Assembly (NCBI GenBank): GCA_942492835.1
Contig: OW818645.1
Location: 1,178,001-1,242,000 of the forward strand
DNA: 64,000 nucleotides
Source: GWB2-37-7 sp942492835
GTDB lineage: Bacteria > Bacillota > Clostridia > Lutisporales > Lutisporaceae
Direction: 5' to 3'
Part shown: piece after piece, positions 52,165 to 61,921 of the stretch
How the letters are laid out: every line of letters starts with the position of its first letter
How positions within the stretch are numbered: position 1 is the stretch's first letter
The notes under the pieces: model-generated
Database searches by the model: none
The model's input: the letters and a program-made list of their open reading frames with translations, nothing else
Told to the model about the DNA's origin: nothing
Made by a program: the position numbers and the translations under genes

Positions 52165-52490
52165 ATTCCTATACTAAATAGAATGCAATCCTCCCAATAC
52201 CCCAATGGATCCCATCGATTTATAGGGTTATTCCCAACATAAGCATATCTGTTTTGGGTGTATGGTGCAGTAACTCCTGTATACAGTCCTCCAAAAGCGT
52301 CATAGCCATACTTTACATAGGTGCCATCCGGGTATTTTACTTCTGTTAGCTTGTTGGCTGCATTGTAAATATATTCTACTGTATCCTCTCCTGCTTGTAC
52401 CTCTGTCATGTTACCGTTTGCATCATATTTATATGTTGCTTTTGAGGTTGGGTCTATTAGATAATCAGGCTTTTCATTATCGAATAACTG
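52161..52490 (-). pseudogene. Orphan RHS C-terminal cassette with internal deletions
   Basis: The frame is nearly identical to part of the large RHS protein. It starts at PDYLIDPTSKATYKYDANGN, jumps at the repeated YDAFG to GLYTGVTAPY, and jumps again to TQNRYAYVGNNPINRWDPLG YW, then ends in a short new tip CILFSIGI. A TAA precedes the fragment, so there is no proper start. The pattern is that of a displaced RHS tip left behind after recombination, with deletions at short internal repeats. Confidence 0.88.
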
Positions 52491-52584
52491 TATAACTTAG
52501 TAGCCTGGCACTTAATGTTTTTCATATAAGATTTAAGGATTGAGATAAAGTAATAAACTATCTTCAAATAATGTTTGAGGGAAG

Positions 52585-52653
52585 AATATAAGGACAAGTA
52601 AGTTTATTCTCTCCTAGGGAATAACAAACAAAAATACTACTTATCCTTATATT
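52585..52653. repeat. 16-bp inverted repeat with 37-bp spacer
   Basis: AATATAAGGACAAGTA (52585-52600) against TACTTATCCTTATATT (52638-52653), one mismatch. It could be a transcript hairpin or the ends of a small decayed element; no adjacent duplication proves either. Confidence 0.5.
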
Positions 52654-52726
52654 TCTAGTAAAAAAATATAAAATAACCCTTATTAAAAATTATTGCCTTA
52701 GATATTCAATAACATGCATAAGATAA

Positions 52727-52766
52727 TAAAAAAGGGTAATAATTATATTAAATACAACTATCACCC
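52727..52766 (-). terminator. Terminator of the RHS toxin-immunity operon
   Basis: Minus-strand GGGTGATAGTTGTATT folds on ATATAATTATTACCC as a long hairpin with wobble pairs, followed by TTTTTT. It lies about 110 bases past the immunity-gene stop. Confidence 0.75.
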
Positions 52767-52874
52767 ACTCATGCTTCAAAATTAAGTTCTAAAATTTTGC
52801 TTTAGGAAGAAGCTAATATATATCATATCAACCTAATTTATGACACTCTCTAGTATATTCTTAAGTTATGTATC

Positions 52875-53240
52875 TTACACCATATTCAATTCTTCAAAAT
52901 AAATCAAATCCTTAGCAATAACTAATATTTCATCACCTGAATTTAAAAGTACTTTTAGGTTAAATAAAGAATCTTCAATTTGTGCCTCTTTTGTATCACA
53001 TGTTACTTCATTTATATATATTCCTGCTCCCCATGGCTCATTTATAGGAACGTTTAACAATTTTACACCAAATAAACTAATTCGTGCTTTTACATTGCTT
53101 TTGCTAGGACTATCTAATTTTAAATATATATATACAGCATAACTTCTATAGTCGCAAACAATGCTAAGTAACTCCGCATCATACAAAGGCAGTTGCCTTA
53201 CTTCAGATATATTTTCAAGACAGAAATTAATACTTTCCAT
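52875..53240 (-). CDS. Probable immunity protein for the RHS toxin
   Basis: About 121 residues from an ATG seven bases after AAGGAG, 26 bases past the stop of the RHS gene. The soluble, acidic beta-rich protein begins MESINFCLENISEVRQLPLY and contains YAVYIYLKLDSPSK and GAGIYINEVTCDTKE. There is no signal peptide, consistent with a cytoplasmic antidote. No known immunity family is recognised. The assignment rests on position directly behind a polymorphic toxin gene. Confidence 0.7.
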   Translation of the reverse strand: MESINFCLENISEVRQLPLYDAELLSIVCDYRSYAVYIYLKLDSPSKSNVKARISLFGVKLLNVPINEPWGAGIYINEVTCDTKEAQIEDSLFNLKVLLNSGDEILVIAKDLIYFEELNMV

Positions 53241-53266
53241 GTCATAACTCCTTTCAATATTCCCTA

Positions 53267-56200
53267 CTAATACCAAGGTATTTTATCTCCTGGATAATGA
53301 TGTGTATCACCTGTATCAGGATGCGGTTCTCTTGTTTTCCCATCTGGAGTTTTATGATAATGATCTCCTTCTCCAGAATTGTGTTCCTTATTCCATTCCC
53401 ATTTTGCATCTTTACTTCCTGGCTCAAACCATTTTTTTACTTCTCCATCTTTATATTCTTTTCTTTCCAAATCTTCTGGATTGAAATCATCTGGATTTTC
53501 AGGATATATCTCTCCATCTACTACTGTAGCAGTTTCGTAAATCTTTGTCCCAATATAAACTACCCCACCAACAATAATAACTACTGGAATAACAATATCA
53601 TCGGCTATTCCTATGCCCGTTACATCATCACCAGCTAAAACACCCACTGATCCTATCACTAATGTACTAACTGCATCACTTGTTTTTATACTATTCTGAG
53701 ATGATATATTGAGATAAGACTTTTTGTCACTATCACCCTTATCCTTATCAATACCCACAATCTTATCAGATACCCCAGCCACTTCTAGGCCTTGTGATAT
53801 TATACCATTCTTATAATCGTTATTATCATTTCTTGACACTATCTTTTCCGTACTACTAATAGACCTTGAACTAGAAATAGTTTTCGAGTAAGCATCTTTA
53901 GGCTCATAGTAACTATTAACTTGTGAAATAGGTATATGATATTGCTTCAATACTGCTTTGTTCTCTTGATACCACTCTGAAGGAGTAAATGCTCTAAAAT
54001 CAAAACCATGTGTAACTGTAGTTGTTGTGTCTGTCCTAACAGAAACCGTGGTCGAAATTACTCCAGCATAAGCTGTATGTCGCTGTCTAGTCACTTCATA
54101 CTTTTCGTAATATCTATCAGTTCTTGTCCAATCTGTTCTCCATCCATCTGATAGCTTAATTGGAGTTTCATAATCCATATCAGGAGTATCATCACTCAAT
54201 GAACCAATTTTACGTTCATCCTCAGTAGTCCATCTATCTCTATCAAGATTTCTGATTTCATTAGCAGCTTCGTGTAAACTTTCTCTCTCATCTTTATCAT
54301 CAGTAGAATTATATAGCTTTGTTAAATATCTAATATCTGCTTGTGCTGCTGAAGATAAGCCACTATCCTCATCTTCCCAATACCCCAATGGATCCCACCT
54401 ATTTATAGGGTTATTACCAACATAAGCATATCTGTTTTGCGTATATGGTGTCAATATATCTCCAGTATATGGGTCTGATGTGGTGAAACGTCCGTTTTGT
54501 GCTCCGTACCAACGTGCATTCATATCTATCAAGTTAGACTTTGCATCATAGTTTTTGCCTGCAAAGCTGTTTGTGTTGTATGGTGCTGTTACTCCTGTAT
54601 ATAATCCTCCAAATGCATCATAGCGATATTGCTCTATACTGTCACCATGTCTGTCTGTTAGCTCTGTTACGTTTCTCATTCCGTCATAGCTGTAATACAT
54701 TAGTCCGCCATTGGTTTTTAGTGATGGTTCTCTGCCTGGTATTACTTGTCCATGATTGCCAAAGGTTTTCTTGCTAACTACTCTGTCGTTTGCCATGTTG
54801 TATTGGCTTAATGGGCTACCGTTTCCTGTATATTCGTTAGTTATGGCATTTGTAAAGCCATCATATAGATAGGTTGTAGTATCAGTCTTTAGCTTTAGTG
54901 GGTTAATCTTTTCCTTTTTGTTGCTATTTCCATTGTTTTTGGTTTTATCATTTCCATTTCCCTTACCGTTGTTACTTTTTTCTTTGTTCTGTCCTGGTGC
55001 GTATTCTGATTTGCCTGGTGCATCGTCAGCTTCTTTATTCCAATATGCTTCTTCTCTTGATACCTTACGTCCAAAGGCATCATAGCCATACTTTACATAG
55101 GTGCCATCTGGGTATTTTACTTCGGTCAGTTTGTTTGCTGCGTTATATATATACTCTACTGTATCTTCTCCTGCTTGTACCCCTGTCATGTTGCCGTTTG
55201 CATCATAGCTGTAGCTGTCATTTCCATCAGAGAGTAGTCTATCTGCTGCATCATATTCATGATCAAGTGCTTCGTTGTCAGTTACATAATTTATTCTGTT
55301 GCCATTTGTATCATATTTGTATGTTGCTTTTGAGGTTGGGTCTAGTAGATAATCAGGCTTTTCTTCATAGGTAATATATCCAAGCTCAAAATCTTCGTCA
55401 GTTATTTCTAGTTGCCATGGCTTCAGCTTCTTTTGTTTGTCTTTTCCATTGCCATTGTTTTTGTCTTTGTCCTTCTCTTTATCATTGCCATGTTCTTTTT
55501 CCTTATCGCTATTACCATTTCCATTACCTCCGCCATTCCCATTGTTGTCTTTATCTTTATTGTTGTCCTTACTATTTCCTTTGTCCTTATCAGCAGCTAC
55601 CATAATGTTTGATGCTAAAGTCCTTATACTCAGCTCTGCACTGGCTGATTTTATTTCCTTGTCTTTTTTATTACCATTATCTTTTTCATCAGTACTGCTT
55701 TCATCTTCCACTCCTTCCATAAAGTCTGGAAGTGGCTTATATCTTTCTGGCAGCTTTAGGTTTTTATCCCTTATAGTTTGTATTTTTGTTATTGGATAGT
55801 TAACTTCTTGTAGTCTATCCATTTCATCATAGCTATAGGTTGTTATTGCTCCATCTTCTTCTGTTTGGTTTATCTTGTTTCCTGCTTTGTCATATTCATA
55901 TTTGTAGGAGGATGTTATTGTTCCGTCTTGTTTTTTGCTTGTTATTGTAATTAGCTTTCCGTCTTCGTCATATTGTCTTTCTTCTGTTATTCCGTTTGCC
56001 ATTTTCCTTGCTGTTTCTCTTCCTAATGAATCATATTCAAAGCTTGTTAGGTTTCCATCAAAATCTGTCATGGTGCTTATTCTGTTGTTTTTGTCATAGG
56101 TATAGGTTGTTTCTCTGTCTTCTACATCTGCTATGCTTGTTCTATTTCCTGCTGCATCGTATACAAACTTTAGCAGCTTTTCTGTTGTTAGATTGCTTTG

Positions 56201-59200
56201 CAGTGTCAATCTGCCATTTTCATCATATTCATAGGTGTCAGTAGAGTAAGGTGATACAGCCTTAACAATTTGTCCTATTGCATCATATTCATAGGTGTTT
56301 ATTTCTCCGTTGTAGTTAATAGCTGTTGTTTGTCCTCTTTTGTTGTAGGTATAGGTTGTTGTTTGTTCTTTTGCATCTTTTGTTTTTGATAGTCTGCCTA
56401 CTTCGTCGTAGGTGTAGTTTATTTTGTTGCCTAGTGTATCTGTTTCTTCTTCAAGTTTGCCTGTTGTGTCATATTTGAAGGTTCTTTCATTTCCTTTTGT
56501 GTCTGTAATGGTTGTTAAGTTGCCTGCTTGATCATATTTATATTCTGTTTTCCCTTGAAGTACATCTTGTACTTGTATTAGTTGGTTCTCTGTGTCATAT
56601 GTATATTTTGTTTGTCTTCCCATTGGGTCAGTTTGGGTTGTTAGGTTGTTTTGATTATCATAGGTGTATTCTGTGGTTCTGTTCAGTGGACTTGTTTCGT
56701 TTGTGAGTCTGTTCATGTTGTCGTAGGTGTATTGCCATGTGTCATTTTGTGAGTTTGTGTATTTTATCATGTTTCCTACTACGTCATATGCCCATTGGTT
56801 TTTATAGCCCAAAGCATCTATTGTTTCTGTTAATCTGCCAAGCTGGTCATAGTTCATAGTGCTAGTACCGCTAAGTTGGTCTATTGTTTTTGTTATATTT
56901 CCTACTGCATCATATTCTGCTGATACAATAGCTCCCATTGGGTCTATTGACCTTATTAGTTGTCCTGCTGCATTGTATTCATATTTTGTTGCTGCTCCTA
57001 GTCCATTTGTTTCTTCTGTTAGTCTTCCTGCTAGGTCATATTTGTAGTTGGTGGTTGTTCCTTCTGCATCTGTAGTTGCTATTAGTCTGCCTATTGCATC
57101 ATAGTTGTTTGTTATTTCTGCTCCCATCGGGTCAGTTTCTTTTATTGCACGTCCCATTAGGTCATAGGTGTAGGTATATTTGTTACCAACTGCATTGGTC
57201 ATGGTTGTAACTTGTCCTCTTAGGTTGTATGTAAATTCTGTTTTTGCGTTTCTTGGGTCTATGACTTTTGTGAGATTTCCTGTGTTGTCGTATTCATACT
57301 TTGTGGTACGTCCTATGCTGTCTTGTTCTTCTGTCATGTTTCCTAGTGTGTCGTAGGTGTAGCTATTCTTTTTGCCTTTTTCATCTTTTATTGTTGTTAT
57401 TCTTCCTAGCTGGCCATATTCATAGTTTTGTTTGTAGTTTTCTGGGTTTGTTATTGCTGATATTTGTCCTATTTGATTGTATTCATATTTGTTTGTTCTT
57501 CCTAGGGCATCTGTTTCAGTTGTGATTCTGCCTAGGTTGTCATATTGATAGGTTGTTTTGTTATTTTGCGCATCTGTTATCTCCGTTACTAGTCCAGCTT
57601 TGTCATATGTGTAGGTTGTTATTGCTCCCTTTTTGTCTTGTGTTGATATTAGTTGTCCTAGTGCGTCATAGTTGTAGGTGGCTTTGTTGCCTAGTGGGTC
57701 TATTTCGGCGGTTTTTCTGCCTTCTTTGTCGTATTCATAGGTTGTTTTATTGTTTAGTGGGTCAGTTGTTTGTGTTATTCTTCCTAGGTTGTCGTAGGTA
57801 AAGTTATATATTGCTCCTATTGCATCTATTTGTTGTGTCGGTCTGCCTGCTTCGTCGTAGTTGTAGGTGGTTGTATTGCCTAGTGAGTCTATGATTTTTG
57901 AGATTAGTCCATTGGTGTTGTATTCATATTTGGTGTTGGTGCCTGTTAGGTCTTTTGTTGTTGTTATTCTTTGGTTTGCGTCGTATTCATAGCTTGTTAT
58001 GTTGCCTTTTGGGTCTATTGTGTTAAGTAGGTCTCCAAGCTTGTTGTATTCAAGTTGTATTGTATGTTGCTTTGGGTCAGTTCGTTTTGTTAGTCTTCCT
58101 GTTTTGTCGTATTCCATTGTCCATTGGTTGTCTTTTGCATCTGTTATTGTTTGTATTTGTCCAATTGGGTTGTAGGTGTATTTTGTTTTGTTATCTAGTG
58201 GGTCTATTTCTGTTGTTAGTTGTCCTAGGTTGTTGTATTCCCATTTTGTTTCGTTTCCTAGTGCATCTATTTGGCTTGTTGGTTGGTTTAGTTTGTTGTA
58301 TTGGTATTTTGTTTTGTTGCCTTTTGGGTCTGTAATTTGTGTGTTGTTTCCCATTTTGTCGTATTGGAATTCTGTTGTGTTGTTAAGTGGGTCTGTTATT
58401 TTTGTTATTTGATCCATTGTGTTGTATTCATAGGTTGTTTTGCTGCCTAGGCTGCTTCTGATTGTTGTTATTCTGTCTGCTTGGTCGTATTCCCATTTTG
58501 TTGTGTCGTTATTTGGGTTTAGTATTGCTGTTCTTCTTCCTGCTTCATCATATTCTACCTTTGTTGTGCTGCCCTTTGGGTCTGTTACAGCTGTCAGTTT
58601 GTTTGTTTTGTTATATGTAAAGGTATAAAAAGTTCCGTCAGGTTGTGTGTATTTTGCTTGGTTGTTTGTTATGTTATATTCCCATTTGCTTATTTTGCCT
58701 GTTCGGTCAGTGTATTGTGTTAGTCTGTTAGAGTTATCGTAGGCATATTGTTCTTTGTTGTCTTTCGCGTCTGTTTTTTGTATTAGTCTGCTTATTGGGT
58801 CGTATGTGTAGATTGTCTTTCCACCTTCTGGGTCTATTGTCATTGTTGTTCTGTTTAGGTTGTCGTAGGTGTATATTGTTGTTCCGCCATTGGCATTGTT
58901 TACTTTAATCAGATTGCCATTTGCGTCATATTCGTAGCTTGTTTTATTGCCTTGTGGGTCTGTTTCTGATTTCAAGGCTCCTCCTGCATAGTAGGTGAGG
59001 GTTGTTGTTCCTCCGTTTCTGTCTGGTTTTACGGTTAGTCGGTTGTCTTTGTCATATGTTGCAGTGAGTTCAATTCCATCAGGGTGAGTAACCTTGTATA
59101 TTGTTCCTGAGGTATTGTATTCATATTTGTATTCATTTCCGTTGGGTAGTGTTTCTTTTGTGAGGTTGCCTGCTGCATCGTATTCAAGTGTTGTTTTTCT

Positions 59201-61351
59201 GCCTATTGGGTCTATGGTTGCTGTGGTTCTTCCCATTATATCGTATTGTATGGTTGTGGTTCTTCCTAGTACATCTGTTATTGTGGTTATTTGTTTGTTT
59301 TTGTTGTAGGTGTAGGTGAAGGTTCCTGTTGCATTTGTTATTTTTGTTACTCCATAGGTTCCTTGTTCGTATACAATTTCATTTCCATCTGGAAGCTTTG
59401 TCTTTGTTGGTCTTCCTAGCTTATCTCTGCTAAATTCTGTGGTTAGACCTGTGCTTTCGACTACTTTTATTGGACTGCCCATTGTGTCGTATTCAACAGT
59501 TGTATTCCTATTCAGCTCGTCCTTATATGCTGTAAGCCAGCCTGCGATATTGTATTCATATGTTATTGTGTAGCCTGCTGGATTTTCTATTGTTTTTATC
59601 TTGCCTTCTTTGTCATAGGTGTAGGTTGTAATGTAGCCTAGCCCGTCTTTGAATTCTGTGAGTTTTCCTGATTTGTTGTATTTCATTTCAGTTGTTGTGC
59701 CATTTGGTTCTATTGTCTTTATTGGTTGTCCTATTCCGCCATATATGTATTGTGTAATGTCACCTTCAGCAGTTGTTTTTTTGGTTAGGTTTCCTTGTGT
59801 ATCGTATTCAAAGGTTGTTGTGTTGTTGTCTATAGATATTGTAAGTAGATTACCTTTGGTGTCATAGGTAAAGTTCGTGACATTACCAAGCTGGTCAATT
59901 TTCTTTATCAGATTGCCTTTGTCATCATATTCAAAGCTTATATTGGAGTTGTCTGCATATACTTCTCTAGTGGGCAAACCCCATATAGGGTGGTAGGCAT
60001 AGTATTGTGTTGCTCCGTCTATTCCTATTTCTTTGGTGATGTGTCCTTTGTCGTCATATTCTCTTGTGATAGTGCCTTCAATGCTTGTTATTTTTGTGCA
60101 GAAGTCTTTGTCATTGTATTCATAGGTTGTGGTATTTCCTAGTGCATCTATTTCTTGTGTGATTAGCTTTTTGTCGTTGTATTTAAAGATATTTACGTTG
60201 TTTATTGCATTCTTTATTGTTGTTTGGTTGGTTTGGTATGTGAATTCATGTGTTTTATTGCCTAAGGCATTTGTTACGTCTTTAACTTTACCGTCGCTGT
60301 TGTAGGTGTAAGTTGTTATTCCGCCTTCTGCATTGGTTATGGAGTTTATTCGGTTTGCAGTGTCGTAGCCGTATTGTATTATGCCTCCATCTGGTAGGGT
60401 TACTTTCTTAAGGTGTTTTTCTGTATTATATTGATATATAACTTCATAGTTTTCTTCTGTGCTAACTTTTGTGATTACTCCATTTGTCCATGAAAAATCT
60501 ATAGTATGTGTTGCTGTGTCTGTTATTTTATCTACTGTACCATCGCTGTTGTAAGTGAAGGTTTGTTCGTTTCTGTATCTATCAGCTTGTTTTGTAACTA
60601 AGCCTGCTGTTTTTGGTTGGTTTGTGCGCCAAGGTGCTATGTAGCCTTTGTAGGTTGCTTTGCTTCCGTCAGACCTGGTAACTACGTATTCATCTGCATT
60701 TATCCTTGTAAGGATATTGCCATTTTCAGCTGTTTCGTAGTGTCCTTTGCTTAGGTCATAGTTTATTAGGTTGTCTCCGTCATAGGATATGACAAAAGCA
60801 TTGGGGTCATCTTTAACAAAGTTGTATACTAGCACACTTCCGTCAGCGCTTATTTCTGCTATTGCAAATTCACTGTACATTTGCAGGTATGAGGTAAGGT
60901 TATGATCCCAGCCCTTTCCAAATGCTCCTGTGTCAGTGACTAGGGTTGAGTAGCTTCTTTCTAGCTTGAAGCCCATTCCATTGCCTGGTAGGCTTACGTC
61001 TGTTTCTTGTAGTCTAAGTGCGCCTGTTGCAGGTGCTACGTTGTGATTTGTATAGTTATTGAGGTCTGGCATATTTGGTTCTTCAATTTCACCTGGTGCT
61101 TGCGGGGGTTGGTCTGAGCCACCTTCTGTAGCAGGTGAAGCTGGGAGTATGCCATCTAGTGGATTTGGGAGCGTAAATGGGTCACCGTTGTATTTGGGAA
61201 TGCTTCCTAGTATTTCTTCAGGTGTTAAGAAGGAGAGCATGTCCCCTCTATAGTCTGCAAACACTGCTGTACTAGAGCTTATTATTGTGCTTAAGATTAA
61301 AACAATGGATAGTATCATTGCTGTACATTTGTTAAAATGTCTTTTATACAT
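53267..61351 (-). CDS. Giant secreted RHS/YD-repeat polymorphic toxin
   Basis: 2694 residues. A Sec signal peptide (1-32) is followed by a Pro-rich linker and a DUF6531-like opening (VAPATGALRLQETDVSLPG). More than 60 YD repeats (Y-Y-D--G-L----D) follow, interrupted by Lys/Asp/Asn/Gly-rich low-complexity linkers near 1915-1975 and 2110-2150. The RHS core closes with GRFTTSDPYTGD and RYAYVGNNPINRWDPLGYW, near residue 2320. About 370 variable residues follow, with a hydrophobic pre-toxin segment (GIADDIVIPVVIIVGGVVYI) and a His-rich end (GDHYHKTPDGK, DTHHYPGDKIPW). The core forms a shell for the toxic tip; a nuclease tip is only a guess. Confidence 0.93.
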   Translation of the reverse strand: MYKRHFNKCTAMILSIVLILSTIISSSTAVFADYRGDMLSFLTPEEILGSIPKYNGDPFTLPNPLDGILPASPATEGGSDQPPQAPGEIEEPNMPDLNNYTNHNVAPATGALRLQETDVSLPGNGMGFKLERSYSTLVTDTGAFGKGWDHNLTSYLQMYSEFAIAEISADGSVLVYNFVKDDPNAFVISYDGDNLINYDLSKGHYETAENGNILTRINADEYVVTRSDGSKATYKGYIAPWRTNQPKTAGLVTKQADRYRNEQTFTYNSDGTVDKITDTATHTIDFSWTNGVITKVSTEENYEVIYQYNTEKHLKKVTLPDGGIIQYGYDTANRINSITNAEGGITTYTYNSDGKVKDVTNALGNKTHEFTYQTNQTTIKNAINNVNIFKYNDKKLITQEIDALGNTTTYEYNDKDFCTKITSIEGTITREYDDKGHITKEIGIDGATQYYAYHPIWGLPTREVYADNSNISFEYDDKGNLIKKIDQLGNVTNFTYDTKGNLLTISIDNNTTTFEYDTQGNLTKKTTAEGDITQYIYGGIGQPIKTIEPNGTTTEMKYNKSGKLTEFKDGLGYITTYTYDKEGKIKTIENPAGYTITYEYNIAGWLTAYKDELNRNTTVEYDTMGSPIKVVESTGLTTEFSRDKLGRPTKTKLPDGNEIVYEQGTYGVTKITNATGTFTYTYNKNKQITTITDVLGRTTTIQYDIMGRTTATIDPIGRKTTLEYDAAGNLTKETLPNGNEYKYEYNTSGTIYKVTHPDGIELTATYDKDNRLTVKPDRNGGTTTLTYYAGGALKSETDPQGNKTSYEYDANGNLIKVNNANGGTTIYTYDNLNRTTMTIDPEGGKTIYTYDPISRLIQKTDAKDNKEQYAYDNSNRLTQYTDRTGKISKWEYNITNNQAKYTQPDGTFYTFTYNKTNKLTAVTDPKGSTTKVEYDEAGRRTAILNPNNDTTKWEYDQADRITTIRSSLGSKTTYEYNTMDQITKITDPLNNTTEFQYDKMGNNTQITDPKGNKTKYQYNKLNQPTSQIDALGNETKWEYNNLGQLTTEIDPLDNKTKYTYNPIGQIQTITDAKDNQWTMEYDKTGRLTKRTDPKQHTIQLEYNKLGDLLNTIDPKGNITSYEYDANQRITTTKDLTGTNTKYEYNTNGLISKIIDSLGNTTTYNYDEAGRPTQQIDAIGAIYNFTYDNLGRITQTTDPLNNKTTYEYDKEGRKTAEIDPLGNKATYNYDALGQLISTQDKKGAITTYTYDKAGLVTEITDAQNNKTTYQYDNLGRITTETDALGRTNKYEYNQIGQISAITNPENYKQNYEYGQLGRITTIKDEKGKKNSYTYDTLGNMTEEQDSIGRTTKYEYDNTGNLTKVIDPRNAKTEFTYNLRGQVTTMTNAVGNKYTYTYDLMGRAIKETDPMGAEITNNYDAIGRLIATTDAEGTTTNYKYDLAGRLTEETNGLGAATKYEYNAAGQLIRSIDPMGAIVSAEYDAVGNITKTIDQLSGTSTMNYDQLGRLTETIDALGYKNQWAYDVVGNMIKYTNSQNDTWQYTYDNMNRLTNETSPLNRTTEYTYDNQNNLTTQTDPMGRQTKYTYDTENQLIQVQDVLQGKTEYKYDQAGNLTTITDTKGNERTFKYDTTGKLEEETDTLGNKINYTYDEVGRLSKTKDAKEQTTTYTYNKRGQTTAINYNGEINTYEYDAIGQIVKAVSPYSTDTYEYDENGRLTLQSNLTTEKLLKFVYDAAGNRTSIADVEDRETTYTYDKNNRISTMTDFDGNLTSFEYDSLGRETARKMANGITEERQYDEDGKLITITSKKQDGTITSSYKYEYDKAGNKINQTEEDGAITTYSYDEMDRLQEVNYPITKIQTIRDKNLKLPERYKPLPDFMEGVEDESSTDEKDNGNKKDKEIKSASAELSIRTLASNIMVAADKDKGNSKDNNKDKDNNGNGGGNGNGNSDKEKEHGNDKEKDKDKNNGNGKDKQKKLKPWQLEITDEDFELGYITYEEKPDYLLDPTSKATYKYDTNGNRINYVTDNEALDHEYDAADRLLSDGNDSYSYDANGNMTGVQAGEDTVEYIYNAANKLTEVKYPDGTYVKYGYDAFGRKVSREEAYWNKEADDAPGKSEYAPGQNKEKSNNGKGNGNDKTKNNGNSNKKEKINPLKLKTDTTTYLYDGFTNAITNEYTGNGSPLSQYNMANDRVVSKKTFGNHGQVIPGREPSLKTNGGLMYYSYDGMRNVTELTDRHGDSIEQYRYDAFGGLYTGVTAPYNTNSFAGKNYDAKSNLIDMNARWYGAQNGRFTTSDPYTGDILTPYTQNRYAYVGNNPINRWDPLGYWEDEDSGLSSAAQADIRYLTKLYNSTDDKDERESLHEAANEIRNLDRDRWTTEDERKIGSLSDDTPDMDYETPIKLSDGWRTDWTRTDRYYEKYEVTRQRHTAYAGVISTTVSVRTDTTTTVTHGFDFRAFTPSEWYQENKAVLKQYHIPISQVNSYYEPKDAYSKTISSSRSISSTEKIVSRNDNNDYKNGIISQGLEVAGVSDKIVGIDKDKGDSDKKSYLNISSQNSIKTSDAVSTLVIGSVGVLAGDDVTGIGIADDIVIPVVIIVGGVVYIGTKIYETATVVDGEIYPENPDDFNPEDLERKEYKDGEVKKWFEPGSKDAKWEWNKEHNSGEGDHYHKTPDGKTREPHPDTGDTHHYPGDKIPWY

Positions 61352-61386
61352 TTGGTATCCCCCCTTAAATAGTTATGAAAATAACA

Positions 61387-61414
61387 AAACACCATGCCGC
61401 TTGACATGGTGTTT
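61387..61414 (-). terminator. Riboswitch expression-platform terminator before the RHS gene
   Basis: On the minus strand AACACCATG pairs with CATGGTGTT, followed by TTGTTATTTT. It sits between the c-di-GMP aptamer and the RHS start, so ligand-dependent read-through is likely. Confidence 0.8.
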
Positions 61415-61425
61415 ATTTGCCATTA

Positions 61426-61510
61426 CTTCGGCAACCCGGCTGTCATAGCATTTGCTTTAGACCCGTGGCTTTGTGTCCTTACCTTTCGATAAGTTTACCT
61501 TTTCTATTAT
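61426..61510 (-). promoter_or_regulatory. Cyclic di-GMP-I (GEMM-I) riboswitch
   Basis: The minus-strand leader contains the aptamer core in order: TTATCGAAAGGTAA (P2 with GAAA tetraloop), GGACACAAAGCC, ACGGGTCTAAAG, a variable hairpin, then GACAGCCGGGTTGCCG (tetraloop receptor side and closing of P1). These are the conserved GEMM-I blocks. It lies about 75-160 bases before the RHS start and is followed by a terminator, making transcription of the 8-kb toxin gene responsive to c-di-GMP. Whether ligand turns it on or off is not decided here. Confidence 0.88.
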
Positions 61511-61514
61511 TAAT

Positions 61515-61841
61515 ATATTTGTTATTGTGCCTATATTTTTACTTTATTGGTAATTGGTTAGTTAGATTATATATATTATTGTAGAAATTTACAAGAAAAT
61601 ATAGGGCAAATTTACTGTTTTTGTAGTAATTTTGTCCTATACAATATGTTGGATGCACATAAATAGCTATTGTCTGTCCTTAGGCATCAGTTGAAAAAGC
61701 CCCCTATTGTCATAAATAAAGATTGAATTGAATATTTAACCATGTTATGCTAATTGTAGATATAAACCAAATAATTAGTATAATACAACATTACATACAG
61801 GGGCTGTAAAAACAATCCTTATCTTATATGTATTATTTTAT
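61515..61841. other. Divergent intergenic region between the RHS and RRNPP-like loci
   Basis: No gene is visible. It contains an imperfect inverted repeat AGGGCAAATTTACT (61603-61616) with AGTAATTTTGTCCT (61625-61638), 12 of 14 matches, and a TATAAT near 61780. It must hold the promoter that feeds the riboswitch leader on the minus strand. Confidence 0.5.
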
Positions 61842-61869
61842 TTGACAAATAACGGACGAATTTCCGTTA
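61842..61869 (+). promoter_or_regulatory. Promoter element and inverted-repeat operator of the TPR regulator gene
   Basis: A consensus -35 TTGACA (61842-61847) is followed by a perfect inverted repeat TAACGGA-cgaatt-TCCGTTA (61850-61869). The repeat occupies the -35/-10 spacer, about 50 bases before the start codon. This is where a dimeric regulator such as an RRNPP protein would bind. The matching -10 is weak (TTAGAT with 19-base spacing). Confidence 0.6.
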
Positions 61870-61921
61870 GATACTTACAGAGCTTTTTTAGACAAAATAC
61901 GATTGGTTTGAGGGTGTGCAT

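Larger units (their letters stand above)
52491..52874. other. Non-coding gap between orphan RHS tip and immunity gene
   Basis: No coding frame is supported. It contains the terminator at 52727-52766 and an isolated inverted repeat at 52585-52653. Most of it was probably the gene space of an earlier toxin/immunity cassette and is now unrecognisable. Confidence 0.55.

Noticed and set aside
55437..55799. Long plus-strand ORFs opposite the RHS gene, some hydrophobic
   Set aside because: They are mirror frames of the YD repeats and of the Lys/Asp/Asn linker codons. They have no ribosome sites, and the minus frame is continuous for 2694 codons.
53267..61351. Regular short repeats that might suggest a CRISPR or tandem-repeat array
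   Set aside because: They are degenerate YD-repeat codons inside one protein gene; there are no exact direct repeats with unique spacers.
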